NCBI RefSeq assembly: GCF_004794515.1
Contig: NZ_SSDF01000090.1
Coordinates: 62,001 to 126,000, forward strand
Source: Microbacterium sp. A20
GTDB lineage: Bacteria > Actinomycetota > Actinomycetes > Actinomycetales > Microbacteriaceae
Length of the DNA stretch: 64,000 nt
Direction of reading: 5' to 3'
Below are positions 25,924 to 35,076 of the stretch, one piece after another. A program made the translations under genes and the position numbers. Below the pieces are notes generated by a model. It saw only the letters and a list, made by a program, of their open reading frames with translations, did not search any database and was not told the origin of the DNA. The first letter of the stretch is position 1; each line of letters starts with the position of its first letter.

Positions 25924-26526
25924 TCAGGCGACCGCACGCTCCAGAGCAGGCGCGACGGGTGCGACCGGGGCGGTGACGCGCAGGCTCAGCGCATCGGCGA
26001 GGGCGAACACGTCGGCGGCACCCGCCCTGGCGGCCGCATCGATCACGATCTGCGCGCAGGCGCGGGCGTCGGCGAGGGCGTCGTGGTGCGCGAACTCCTC
26101 GAATCCGGCGGCGGCCGCAGCGACGGGCAGGCGATAGGAGTCGAGAACGTAGGTCTTCCGTGCGACCTGCAGGCTGCAGAGGGAGCGGTACGGCGGGCAG
26201 AGCTGGCCCGTCGCCTCCGAGGCGCGGCGCAGCACGTTGAGATCGAATCCGGCGTTGTGGGCGACGAGCACGTCGGCTCCGGCGAAGGCGCACAGGCGGT
26301 CGAACTGGTCGACCCACGTGGCCGCGGACAGCACGTCCTCCGGCTGGATCCCGTGGATGCGCACGTTCCACTCCTGGAACTCGTCGTGGCCGGGCGGCGG
26401 CTGGATCAACCATCCGGTGGTCGCGAGGACCTCGCCGCCGCGCACACGGACCAGTCCGACGGAACAGGCGGAGGCGGGGCTGGAGTTCGCGGTCTCGAAG
26501 TCGATCGCAGTGAAGTCCAGTGGCAC
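25924..26526 (-). CDS. DnaQ-like 3'-5' exonuclease
   Basis: A 200-residue DEDDh exonuclease. ExoI is AIDFETANSS (D9, E11), ExoII is VAHNAGFD, and ExoIII HHDALADARACA supplies the final His and Asp. The size fits free-standing DnaQ-family enzymes or a Pol III epsilon-like proofreader rather than RNase T. It has a GTG start; the upstream GAGAGT-N6 pattern is a weak leaderless candidate. Neighbouring rmuC suggests a DNA maintenance pair. Confidence 0.9.
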   Translation of the reverse strand: MPLDFTAIDFETANSSPASACSVGLVRVRGGEVLATTGWLIQPPPGHDEFQEWNVRIHGIQPEDVLSAATWVDQFDRLCAFAGADVLVAHNAGFDLNVLRRASEATGQLCPPYRSLCSLQVARKTYVLDSYRLPVAAAAAGFEEFAHHDALADARACAQIVIDAAARAGAADVFALADALSLRVTAPVAPVAPALERAVA

Positions 26527-26573
26527 GTCTCCACTCTCACCCCGAGGTCGGCGACCATGCGGGAGACTCGCCG

Positions 26574-26579
26574 TAGGCT
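26574..26579 (+). promoter_or_regulatory. -10 hexamer TAGGCT of the methyltransferase gene (leaderless)
   Basis: TAGGCT, six bases (GGCCGC), ATG at 26586. Confidence 0.6.
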
Positions 26580-26585
26580 GGCCGC

Positions 26586-27326
26586 ATGGCTGAGGACATG
26601 GCGACGTCGTTCGGTGCGCAGGCCGCGGACTACGAGGTCGGACGACCCGAATACCCCTTCGACGCGGTGGCGTGGATGGTGGAGAAGATGCCGCACGGCA
26701 CCCGCCGTATCGCCGATGTCGGCGCCGGAACGGGCAAGCTCACGCGAGTTTTGGCGGAAGCGCCGGATGCCGAGGTCGTCGCGATCGATCCTGATCCCGA
26801 GATGCTCGTGACTCTCCGTGGGGCGGTGCCGGGCGTGCCGACCTTCGTCGGGTCGGCGGAGCGGCTGCCCCTCCCAGACGTGAGCGTCGACGCGGTCGTC
26901 CTGGGGCAGGCATGGCACTGGGTGGATCCCGCTGCCGGATCCGCCGAGATCGGTCGGGTCGTGCGCAGCGGGGGAGTCCTCGGTCTCATCTGGAACATCC
27001 GCGACGATCGCGTCGACTGGGTGCGCCGGTTGACCGAGATCATGCACGGCAGCCACGCCGAGAACATGCTCGCCGAGGGAGATCCGGTCGTCGCTGCGCC
27101 GTTCGGCCCGCTCGAGCAGGAGCGCTGGGAATGGGTCCGCCCCATCACACGAGACCGGCTGCACCGCATGGCCGCGTCCCGCAGCTACATCATCACCGCG
27201 TCCGACGATGAGAAAACTCGGATCCGGCGCGACCTCGACGAGTTGTTCGACGAGCTCGATCTGCACGGTGAGACCACCATCGACCTTCCGTACGTGACAC
27301 GGGCCTACCGCGCCGTCCGCGACTGA
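26586..27326 (+). CDS. Class I SAM-dependent methyltransferase
   Basis: A 246-residue Rossmann-fold methyltransferase of the UbiE/Methyltransf_11 type. Motif I is IADVGAGTGKLTRVL (about residues 40-54), motif II acidic VVAIDPDPEM, and the post-motifs are VDAVVLGQAWHWVD and SGGVLGLIWNIRD. The substrate is unknown. AWHWVD-type proteins are common in actinobacteria. Leaderless start; monocistronic. Confidence 0.88.
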   Translation: MAEDMATSFGAQAADYEVGRPEYPFDAVAWMVEKMPHGTRRIADVGAGTGKLTRVLAEAPDAEVVAIDPDPEMLVTLRGAVPGVPTFVGSAERLPLPDVSVDAVVLGQAWHWVDPAAGSAEIGRVVRSGGVLGLIWNIRDDRVDWVRRLTEIMHGSHAENMLAEGDPVVAAPFGPLEQERWEWVRPITRDRLHRMAASRSYIITASDDEKTRIRRDLDELFDELDLHGETTIDLPYVTRAYRAVRD

Positions 27327-27333
27327 TCCCCGA

Positions 27334-27400
27334 ATCAGGCGATCAGCCTGTATCAGGCAGAACTCCGCTGCATCCGCCTGATCTCACGCGTTCGCCTGAT
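27334..27400. repeat. Four phased CAGG/CCTG elements before ychF
   Basis: ATCAGG occurs at 27334-27339 and 27352-27357 (18-base offset); its reverse complement CCTGAT occurs at 27377-27382 and 27395-27400 (again 18). The two pairs face each other in the 150-base gap between the methyltransferase gene and ychF. The array could form stems acting as a terminator or be a phased protein-binding site. Confidence 0.45.
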
Positions 27401-27462
27401 CTCGCGCTCTGAGTGCGCGACGGAGGAGCAGCCTTCCGCAGGGTGGTGGGGGTGGGGCCAGG

Positions 27463-27468
27463 TAGACT
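27463..27468 (+). promoter_or_regulatory. -10 hexamer TAGACT of ychF
   Basis: TAGACT lies eight bases before the GTG start, so the predicted transcript has zero to two leader bases. Confidence 0.5.
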
Positions 27469-27476
27469 CGTGCCCC

Positions 27477-28550
27477 GTGGCTCTCACTATCGGCATCGTC
27501 GGCCTGCCCAACGTCGGCAAGTCCACCCTCTTCAACGCACTCACCAAGAACGACGTGCTCGCAGCGAACTACCCGTTCGCGACGATCGAGCCCAACGTCG
27601 GCGTGGTGAACCTGCCCGACCCGCGCCTCGACAAGCTCGCGGAGATCTTCGGCAGCGAGCGGATCCTCCCCGCGGCCGTGTCGTTCGTCGACATCGCCGG
27701 CATCGTGCGCGGTGCGAGCGAGGGTGAGGGGCTCGGCAACAAGTTCCTCGCGAACATCCGCGAGGCCGACGCCATCGCGCAGGTCGTCCGCGGCTTCGCC
27801 GACGATGACGTCGTGCACGTCGACGGCACCGTCAACCCGGCATCCGACATGGAGACGATCAACGCCGAGCTCATGCTCGCCGACCTCGAGACCGTCGACA
27901 AGGCGATCGCCCGGTACGAGAAGGAAGTCCGCGGCAAGAAGATCGAGCCCGTCGTTCTCGAGACAGCGAACGCGGCGAAGGATGCCCTGGAGCGCGGCGT
28001 CCTGCTGTCGGTCGCCGGCATCGACCTGGCGCCGATCCGCGAACTGGGTCTGCTCACCGCGAAGCCCGTCATCTTCGTCTTCAACGTCGATGAGGCCGTG
28101 CTGACGGACGACGCCCGCAAGGCGGAGCTCGCCGCCCTCGTCGCGCCCGCCAAGGCCATCTTCCTCGACGCGAAGATCGAGTCCGAGCTCATCGACCTCG
28201 ACCCGGAGGACGCCGCCGAGCTTCTCGCGTCGACCGGCCAGGACGAGTCGGGCCTCGATCAGCTCGCCCGCATCGGCTTCGACACCCTCGGCCTGCAGAC
28301 CTACCTCACGGCCGGTCCGAAGGAGGCTCGCGCCTGGACGATCCCCAAGGGCTCGAAGGCGCCTCAGGCAGCCGGTGTCATCCACACCGACTTCGAGAAG
28401 GGCTTCATCAAGGCAGAGATCGTCTCGTTCGAGGATCTGGTCGAGACCGGCTCCGTCGTCGAGGCCCGCGCCAAGGGCAAGGCACGCCTGGAGGGCAAGG
28501 ACTACGTCATGCAGGACGGCGACGTGGTGGAGTTCCGCTTCAACAACTAG
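27477..28550 (+). CDS. ychF: Redox-regulated ATPase YchF (Obg family)
   Basis: A 357-residue Obg-superfamily P-loop protein that binds ribosomes and prefers ATP. G1 is GLPNVGKST (residues 9-17), the G3 region is SFVDIAGIVRGASEGEGLGNKFL, and the altered G4 is NVDE, which explains ATP preference. A coiled-coil insert (about 125-200) is followed by a C-terminal TGS domain containing ARAWTIPKGSKAPQAAGVIHTDFEKGFIKAE. The C-terminus ends with the usual DVVEFRFNN. Its stop codon TAG lies in a palindromic CTAG shared with the convergent gene's stop. Confidence 0.96.
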   Translation: MALTIGIVGLPNVGKSTLFNALTKNDVLAANYPFATIEPNVGVVNLPDPRLDKLAEIFGSERILPAAVSFVDIAGIVRGASEGEGLGNKFLANIREADAIAQVVRGFADDDVVHVDGTVNPASDMETINAELMLADLETVDKAIARYEKEVRGKKIEPVVLETANAAKDALERGVLLSVAGIDLAPIRELGLLTAKPVIFVFNVDEAVLTDDARKAELAALVAPAKAIFLDAKIESELIDLDPEDAAELLASTGQDESGLDQLARIGFDTLGLQTYLTAGPKEARAWTIPKGSKAPQAAGVIHTDFEKGFIKAEIVSFEDLVETGSVVEARAKGKARLEGKDYVMQDGDVVEFRFNN

Positions 28551-29482
28551 GCCCGTCGGTCGGCTTCCGCGCGGATGACGTCGAGGCCCTCCCGGTACCG
28601 TGTCACGGCGAAGTCGGGGAAGCGCTCGTTGAACTTCGTGGAGTCGAAGCGATTGTCGTGCGCGTAACGGGGGAGCAGCTCTCGAAGCTCTCGCACCTGC
28701 GGTGAGAAGATGCCGACGGTTTCGAGTATCCATCGGGGGACGACGGAGTACCCGGAGTGGCGGTCGAGTACGTCCTCCGCCATCGCGACGAACTCGCGAT
28801 AGGTCGGTCGATCATCGTCGACGGGAAGGTGCCACGTCGTGCCGAAGGCATCGGGAGCGTTGCCGAGTGCGGCAAGGGCGCGGCTCGCATCCGGTGTCCA
28901 GATGAGGGTGCGCAGTCTGTCGTCTCGGACGGGAACACGCGCTTTCTTCCCGGCCATGAGGTTGTCGATGACCAGGGTGTTGGTGAAGCTCTGTGTCCGG
29001 CCGGGGCCGTAGAACTCGGGTGCGCGGCCGATCAGCACGGGGATGTCGCCGCGACGCATCTCCTCCAGCACCATCGTGGCCATCTCCGCACGGAGGGCCC
29101 CCTTGCGTCCGACCGGTGCGAACGGCGTCTCCTCGGTCTGCAGTCGGTCGTCCTGCGGATACATGTAGGTGTTGTCGAAGTAGGCGAACTTCGCCCCCGC
29201 TGCTCGTGCGGCATCCAGCGCGTTTCTCAGCATCGAGGGGAACTGCTTTTCCCAGAGCGTGGTGTCCGCGGGCAGGCCAGCGGTGAAGTAGACGACCTCG
29301 CTGCCCTCGACAGCCCGCTTCGTCTGGAGTGCGTCAAGAAGGTCTGCAGCCACCGTCACGTCGGTGTCGTTGACGGGGCGAGGGTTGCGACTCACGAGTC
29401 TGAGATCCGTCGTATGCGCGCGATTCAACTCACGCGCGAGTTCGACGGCGATCTGACCGTTGGCGCCGAGGATCGTCTGCAT
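28547..29482 (-). CDS. NAD(P)-dependent epimerase/dehydratase-like oxidoreductase
   Basis: A 311-residue extended-SDR protein. The nucleotide-binding Gly motif is GANGQIAVELA (about residues 6-16); YFDNTYMYPQ and GRAPEFYGPG follow, and the C-half resembles NAD-dependent epimerase or atypical SDR proteins. The usual YxxxK is not clearly placed (TYMYPQDD, then RKGALRAEMA), so it may be an atypical SDR. It is divergent from the TetR gene across a shared operator, so it is likely a target of that regulator. Its stop overlaps that of ychF. Confidence 0.82.
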   Translation of the reverse strand: MQTILGANGQIAVELARELNRAHTTDLRLVSRNPRPVNDTDVTVAADLLDALQTKRAVEGSEVVYFTAGLPADTTLWEKQFPSMLRNALDAARAAGAKFAYFDNTYMYPQDDRLQTEETPFAPVGRKGALRAEMATMVLEEMRRGDIPVLIGRAPEFYGPGRTQSFTNTLVIDNLMAGKKARVPVRDDRLRTLIWTPDASRALAALGNAPDAFGTTWHLPVDDDRPTYREFVAMAEDVLDRHSGYSVVPRWILETVGIFSPQVRELRELLPRYAHDNRFDSTKFNERFPDFAVTRYREGLDVIRAEADRRA

Positions 29483-29531
29483 GTGTGTGCTTTCTCTCTG
29501 TGTCGCGCTGTCGAGCCTCCGGCAGCGTTGG

Positions 29532-29575
29532 TTGAACTGCAATCATCCGTAAGCTATGTTAGCAGTGTTCACATA
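29532..29575 (+). promoter_or_regulatory. Promoter and palindromic operator of the TetR gene
   Basis: TTGAAC (29532-29537), a 17-base spacer and TATGTT (29555-29560) form the best -35/-10 pair in the window. Over the -10 and start site lies the imperfect palindrome TATGTTAGCA-G-TGTTCACATA (29555-29575), 8 of 10 pairs matching, the expected size and place for a TetR operator. It sits between the TetR gene and the divergent oxidoreductase gene. Confidence 0.6.
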
Positions 29576-29592
29576 GGAGACGGAGAGTGCAG

Positions 29593-30210
29593 ATGTCGAC
29601 GGAGCGCGGCTACCATCACGGCGACCTGCGTGCGGCGCTCATCGCGGCAGCCATCGCAGGGCTCGAAGCCGGGGAGCCGTTCTCGCTACGAGGCGTCGCT
29701 CGGCGCGCCGGAGTATCGACGGCTGCGCCGTACCGTCATTTTCCGGACAGGACGGCGCTGGAGTCTGCGATAGCGGTCGAAGGGTTCAGATCGCTCAGCC
29801 AGGAGCTGGCGGAAGCTTTGGCGAGAGTGACGGACTCGGACTCGGCGGCGGACACGATCGCGAGCCTGGGCGTCGCCTATGTCGCCTTCGCTCTGCGGAA
29901 TCGCGCGGTGTTCCGGCTGATGTTCGGCAACGAGTGCGACGACGAGGACAGTGAGCGGGTGCAGGCATCGTCCGAAGTTCGCGTTGCGCTCACGCAGACG
30001 ATCGCGAGGCTGTTCCCGGATGCCGACGCCGGTGCCCTGGCGATGGCGATGTGGAGCATGGCACACGGTCTGGCAGTCCTGCATCTCGACGGCAAGTTCC
30101 GTCCCGAGCCCACCGAGGCGGTCGCTGAGCGCGTCCGGACCTCGGTGGCCGCCGTCTTCGCCATGAACTCCACCGCGCTCCGCGCTGTAGAAAGGACGGA
30201 ATTCGCATGA
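29593..30210 (+). CDS. TetR/AcrR family transcriptional regulator
   Basis: A 205-residue regulator. The N-terminal HTH is typical (GYHHGDLRAALIAAAI then FSLRGVARRAGVSTAAPYRHFPDRTALESAIA, about residues 6-60), with a WHG-type C-terminal ligand domain. I chose ATG 29593, seven bases after GGAG; a GTG six bases earlier would add two residues. The next gene overlaps by 4 bases (ATGA). The operator over its promoter predicts autorepression and control of the divergent oxidoreductase gene. Confidence 0.9.
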   Translation: MSTERGYHHGDLRAALIAAAIAGLEAGEPFSLRGVARRAGVSTAAPYRHFPDRTALESAIAVEGFRSLSQELAEALARVTDSDSAADTIASLGVAYVAFALRNRAVFRLMFGNECDDEDSERVQASSEVRVALTQTIARLFPDADAGALAMAMWSMAHGLAVLHLDGKFRPEPTEAVAERVRTSVAAVFAMNSTALRAVERTEFA

Positions 30211-30890
30211 CCCGCCGCATCCTCCACGTCGTCACCAACGTCGGCCACTATCAGGACCCGTCTCATCGCACCGGACTCTGGTTGTCCGAGCTCGCACATG
30301 CCTGGGAGGTGTTCGAAGCGCAGGGGTATCAGCAGGAGATCGTCAGCCCCGCTGGCGGGTCCACTCCGCTGGAGCCCCGATCGCTGAAGTTCCCGAACTA
30401 CGACAGGACCGCCAAAGCATGGCGGAGCGATCCTCAGCGTATGGCGCTGCTGGAGAACACTGCACGCCCGGATCAGATCGATCCGACCGATCTCGACGCC
30501 ATCTACTTCACCGGCGGGCACGCCGTCATGTACGACTTCCCCGACAGCGCGGGGCTGCAGGGGATCACGCGGCAGATCTGGGAGCAGGGCGGGATTGTGT
30601 CTTCGGTATGCCACGGTTACTGCGGCCTGCTGAACACCCGGCTCTCCGATGGCTCGCTCCTGGTCGCCGGTCGGCGCGTCACTGGCTTCGCCTGGCAGGA
30701 GGAAGTGTTCGCACGAGTCGACACGCTCGTCCCGTACAACGCCGAGGAGGAGATGAAGAAGCGGGGTGCTCTTTACGAGAAGGCGAAGCTGCCTTTCGTC
30801 TCCTACGCGATCTCCGACGGGAGACTCGTCACCGGGCAGAACCCGGGCTCGGCCAAGGAGACGGCCCAGAAGGTCGTCGCCCTGCTCTGA
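30207..30890 (+). CDS. DJ-1/PfpI (Hsp31-like) family protein
   Basis: A 227-residue protein. The nucleophile elbow SSVCHGYCG carries C135 followed by H136, and E34 in HAWEVF occupies the conserved acidic position, so the Hsp31/DJ-1 triad elements are present. Members include glutathione-independent glyoxalases (methylglyoxal to lactate) and deglycase/holdase chaperones. It is co-translated with the TetR gene (ATGA overlap). With the divergent oxidoreductase gene this looks like a small carbonyl-stress locus, by inference only. Confidence 0.86.
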   Translation: MTRRILHVVTNVGHYQDPSHRTGLWLSELAHAWEVFEAQGYQQEIVSPAGGSTPLEPRSLKFPNYDRTAKAWRSDPQRMALLENTARPDQIDPTDLDAIYFTGGHAVMYDFPDSAGLQGITRQIWEQGGIVSSVCHGYCGLLNTRLSDGSLLVAGRRVTGFAWQEEVFARVDTLVPYNAEEEMKKRGALYEKAKLPFVSYAISDGRLVTGQNPGSAKETAQKVVALL

Positions 30891-30918
30891 CACGTCCGCA
30901 CACCGCCCGCACGGGTGA

Positions 30919-30924
30919 CAGGAT
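30919..30924 (+). promoter_or_regulatory. -10-like hexamer CAGGAT of the ABC-F gene
   Basis: CAGGAT, six bases (TGACGG), ATG at 30931: leaderless spacing with a non-T first base. Confidence 0.4.
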
Positions 30925-30930
30925 TGACGG

Positions 30931-32588
<1,658 letters not shown>

Positions 32589-32592
<4 letters not shown>

Positions 32593-33142
32593 CGAGCCTC
32601 GTCATCGACAGCGTCCCGCACGACAGCCTGACCTCGAACGACGTGGCGAGCCTGCGAGAGCTGTTCGACGCCGAGTACTTCGCCGAGTTCGGAGCGTGGG
32701 ATCCCGATCAGCCGTAGGGCTACGCGCCCCATGACGTCCATCTCATCACCCGCGCCGGCGACGCGGTGGTGGCCACGTCGGCTGGGCGCGGCGGACCATC
32801 GGCGTCGGTACGGCGGAGGTCGTGGTCGCGGGAGTCGGCGGGGTGCTGGTCTCTCCGCGCGCACGAGGGGAGCGGGCGGGTGTCCGGCTCCTGGCACACG
32901 CGGCCGCAGCCATGAGGGACGCCGGTGGGATCGAGTTCGGCTACCTCGGGTGCCGCGAAGCTGTCGTCGCGTTCTACGAGTCCTGCGGATGGCGCCGCAT
33001 CTCGGCGGTCGAGCGCTCGATCGCCCGCACCGGTCAGCCCGCCATGCAGCCTCCTGGGCCGCCCATCTTGACACTCGCGCTCGACTCTCCACCGCGCCGG
33101 TGGCCCGCCGGGGCGATCGATCTTCGGGGGCGGGCCTGGTAG
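32589..33142 (+). pseudogene. Broken GNAT acetyltransferase gene
   Basis: The start ATG overlaps the ABC-F stop (ATGA) and the N-terminal LRELFDAEYFAEFG is GNAT-like. There is an in-frame TAG at 32715-32717 after residue 42 (DQP*GYAPHDVHL), and the frame then moves by one base near 32769-32771: GDAVV continues as GHVGWARRTIGVGTAEVV only if a missing base is assumed. Downstream, GVLVSPRARGERAGVRLLAHA is the acetyl-CoA loop region and FYESCGWRR the usual GNAT end. Two independent lesions argue for a decayed gene rather than programmed frameshifting. It resembles AAC(2')-like acetyltransferases. Confidence 0.8.
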
Positions 33143-33296
33143 CCGTGTGGTGCTGATCCGGGCGTCTCCGTCTCGCCGACGGCCTGCTCGGGATACGCTG
33201 GGACACGGCGGCTCGCGCCGCGGCCCGGTCGCTGGCGTCCGCTGTGGACGTTCCGCCTGAGTTCCTGACACCGACGGCACGAGGAGATTGACGCCG

Positions 33297-33872
33297 ATGA
33301 CCGACACCCAGATCTTCGAGCCAGACGGCCGCGCGATCCCCTTCGTCGACGAGGGCGACGGCCCCGTCAAGCTCGTCTTGATCCAGGAACGCGACCTTCC
33401 GGCCGACATCCTCGGAGTCGTTGCGCACTACCTCGCCGAAGAGGCGGGCTTCCACGTGGTCCGGATCGGCCACCGCGCCGACGTCGAGGGCGAAGCGGTG
33501 TCGCTGGACGAGCGCGTCGAGGATGCGCTGGCGGTGATCGACCACGTCGGCCTCGGCGACACCTGGATCGGCGGGCATGGGTTCGGTGGCACCGTCGCGC
33601 GAGCTTTCGCCATCGCGCACGCCGACCGCGTGAACGGCCTGGCGCTGCTCGGGGTCGAAGAGCACGACATCCCGCTCGCGCCCGTGATGCCCGTCCTGAT
33701 CATCCAGGGCACCGAAGACACCACCACCCCGTTCGCGAACGGTGAGCAGCTGCAGTCGACCGCTCCGGAGCGTGCGAGCGTGAAGAGCATCGACGGGGGA
33801 GACCACCACTTCCCGATGACGCACCCGATCGAGACAGCGGTCGTGATCGAGGAGTACCTCGACTGGGACTGA
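33297..33872 (+). CDS. Alpha/beta-hydrolase-fold protein lacking the nucleophile serine
   Basis: A 191-residue compact alpha/beta hydrolase. The strand-turn-helix elbow, normally GxSxG, reads GGHGFGG, so glycine replaces the nucleophile. The acid region IIQGTEDTTTPF and a terminal His in GGDHHFPMTH are present. It may be non-catalytic or work by another mechanism. The ATG at 33297 is preceded by GAGGAG ten bases upstream. A TACGCT hexamer at 33194-33199 may be the -10, giving a roughly 90-base leader. Convergent with the small LysR-like gene five bases away. Confidence 0.78.
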   Translation: MTDTQIFEPDGRAIPFVDEGDGPVKLVLIQERDLPADILGVVAHYLAEEAGFHVVRIGHRADVEGEAVSLDERVEDALAVIDHVGLGDTWIGGHGFGGTVARAFAIAHADRVNGLALLGVEEHDIPLAPVMPVLIIQGTEDTTTPFANGEQLQSTAPERASVKSIDGGDHHFPMTHPIETAVVIEEYLDWD

Positions 33873-33877
33873 ACCCC

Positions 33878-34222
33878 CTAGCGACCCTGCCGCTTCTTGT
33901 AGGGCTTGGGCTGACCCTTCACTGCAGGGGTTCGGCCCTTGCCCTTCGAGGCCTTCGCCTTGCCGCCGGCGGGTGCGGGCGGGTTCTTCACCGGCGCAGG
34001 AGCTGCGGCGACCGCTTCTTTCGCCTCGACCAGCAAGAGCTCTCCGACGTGCGTCAGTCGTGTCTGCCCTTCGCGGTGGACGATGGGATGGCCGACCTCG
34101 GCTTCGAGCTTGTCGATCGACGTGTACAGCGAGGCCAGCGGGATGCCGAGCTTCTCGGCCGCGCGCGGGAAATGAAGCTCCTCCGCGAGGACGACGAAAC
34201 GGCGGAGCAGAGAGATCTTCAC
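33878..34222 (-). CDS. LysR-type HTH domain with basic tail and no effector domain
   Basis: A 114-residue protein. Residues 1-60 are a clear LysR winged helix (MKISLLRRFVVLAEELHFPRAAE then LYTSIDKLEAEVG). Where a roughly 200-residue LysR substrate domain would follow there is a Pro/Ala hinge and a Lys/Arg-rich tail (about 78-114, GGKAKASKGKGR, KPYKKRQGR). The frame is clean with a real stop, so this is a stand-alone design rather than a recent truncation. It could act as a nucleoid-type or constitutive DNA-binding protein; function is not known. Confidence 0.75.
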   Translation of the reverse strand: MKISLLRRFVVLAEELHFPRAAEKLGIPLASLYTSIDKLEAEVGHPIVHREGQTRLTHVGELLLVEAKEAVAAAPAPVKNPPAPAGGKAKASKGKGRTPAVKGQPKPYKKRQGR

Positions 34223-34287
34223 GGTGGCCCTTCGACTGTTCGCACGGGATTGCGAGCCACTCCAGGTTACGCGGTGGAAGCCGCCGG

Positions 34288-34953
34288 TCAGATGTCGCTG
34301 AAGTCGTTCGCAGGAACGTTGATCTGCGTCACTGTGTCACCGTCGAGCCGGAACAGGGTGTAGAGGATGCCAACGGATCCCGGATGGGTCAGCGACTCGG
34401 TTCCAGGTACCTCACGCTCGCCCAGCCCGACGTATTCGGCAGTCGCGGGGTCTTCGGTGTCGACGATCCCCCATGCGCCCGCGTCGAGAAGTTCTGCGCG
34501 TGTGGACCCGACGGCGAGGCCTTCCTCGGTCTGGATCGGAACTCCGGAAAGCGAAGGGCCTGTGATCGCGACCGATGCCGGGCCCTCGAGAGCGCTGTCG
34601 GTGAACACTCGGAGCCCGTCCCACGTGTAGTTCACGAACGCGGAGTCATAGCCGGGGAAGTTCTCGACCTTCTCCGGTTCCGGCAGCTCGCCGGTCGTGT
34701 CCTCCAGCAAGTCCAGCAACCCGGTGGGATCCTCGAAGGCGGCGCTCCGAGTGCCGGATTCGTCGGTGATGACGATGCCGTCGAGGGAGACGACGACCTG
34801 GGGATCGATCTCGACCGTCGGACTGGGCGTCGGCGATGACGGGGCAGGCGTGGCGCTCGTGCGGGGCTCCGCCGAGGTGGGCGAAGCGCACCCGATGAGA
34901 ACGAGAGCAGACACGGCGAGAGCGGCCAGTGCGGGGGCGAGGGAACGGCGCAT
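34288..34953 (-). CDS. Secreted lipoprotein of unknown function
   Basis: A 221-residue precursor. A basic start and hydrophobic segment end in the lipobox LIGC (Cys about residue 22), followed by a Ser/Thr/Pro linker (TSATPAPSSPTPSP, about 32-45) and a globular domain of about 170 residues containing FVNYTWDGLRVFTD and GPSLSGVPIQTEEGLAVGSTRAELL. The GxxVGSTRAEL segment occurs in several actinobacterial lipoproteins of unknown role. Expected location is the outer face of the cytoplasmic membrane. Confidence 0.8.
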   Translation of the reverse strand: MRRSLAPALAALAVSALVLIGCASPTSAEPRTSATPAPSSPTPSPTVEIDPQVVVSLDGIVITDESGTRSAAFEDPTGLLDLLEDTTGELPEPEKVENFPGYDSAFVNYTWDGLRVFTDSALEGPASVAITGPSLSGVPIQTEEGLAVGSTRAELLDAGAWGIVDTEDPATAEYVGLGEREVPGTESLTHPGSVGILYTLFRLDGDTVTQINVPANDFSDI

Positions 34954-35032
34954 GATCACAGGCTATTGAAGTCCCGGAGCCTGTCTTACGCACGGTAGCT
35001 CGAAAGATCCGAAACGTGATGTTCGATACAGA

Positions 35033-35065
35033 CGGATGCCGCGACCGAAGCGGCCGCGGCATCCG
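35033..35065 (-). terminator. Terminator downstream of the HesB-like gene
   Basis: An 11-base-pair stem (CGGATGCCGCG, 35033-35043, with 35055-35065) and an 11-base loop lie just beyond the HesB-like stop. Confidence 0.7.
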
Positions 35066-35076
35066 GAATCCTTCGG

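Noticed and set aside
32760..32775. Programmed frameshift in the acetyltransferase gene
   Set aside because: There is no slippery heptamer or downstream pseudoknot-like structure, and an in-frame TAG about 55 bases earlier would still stop translation.
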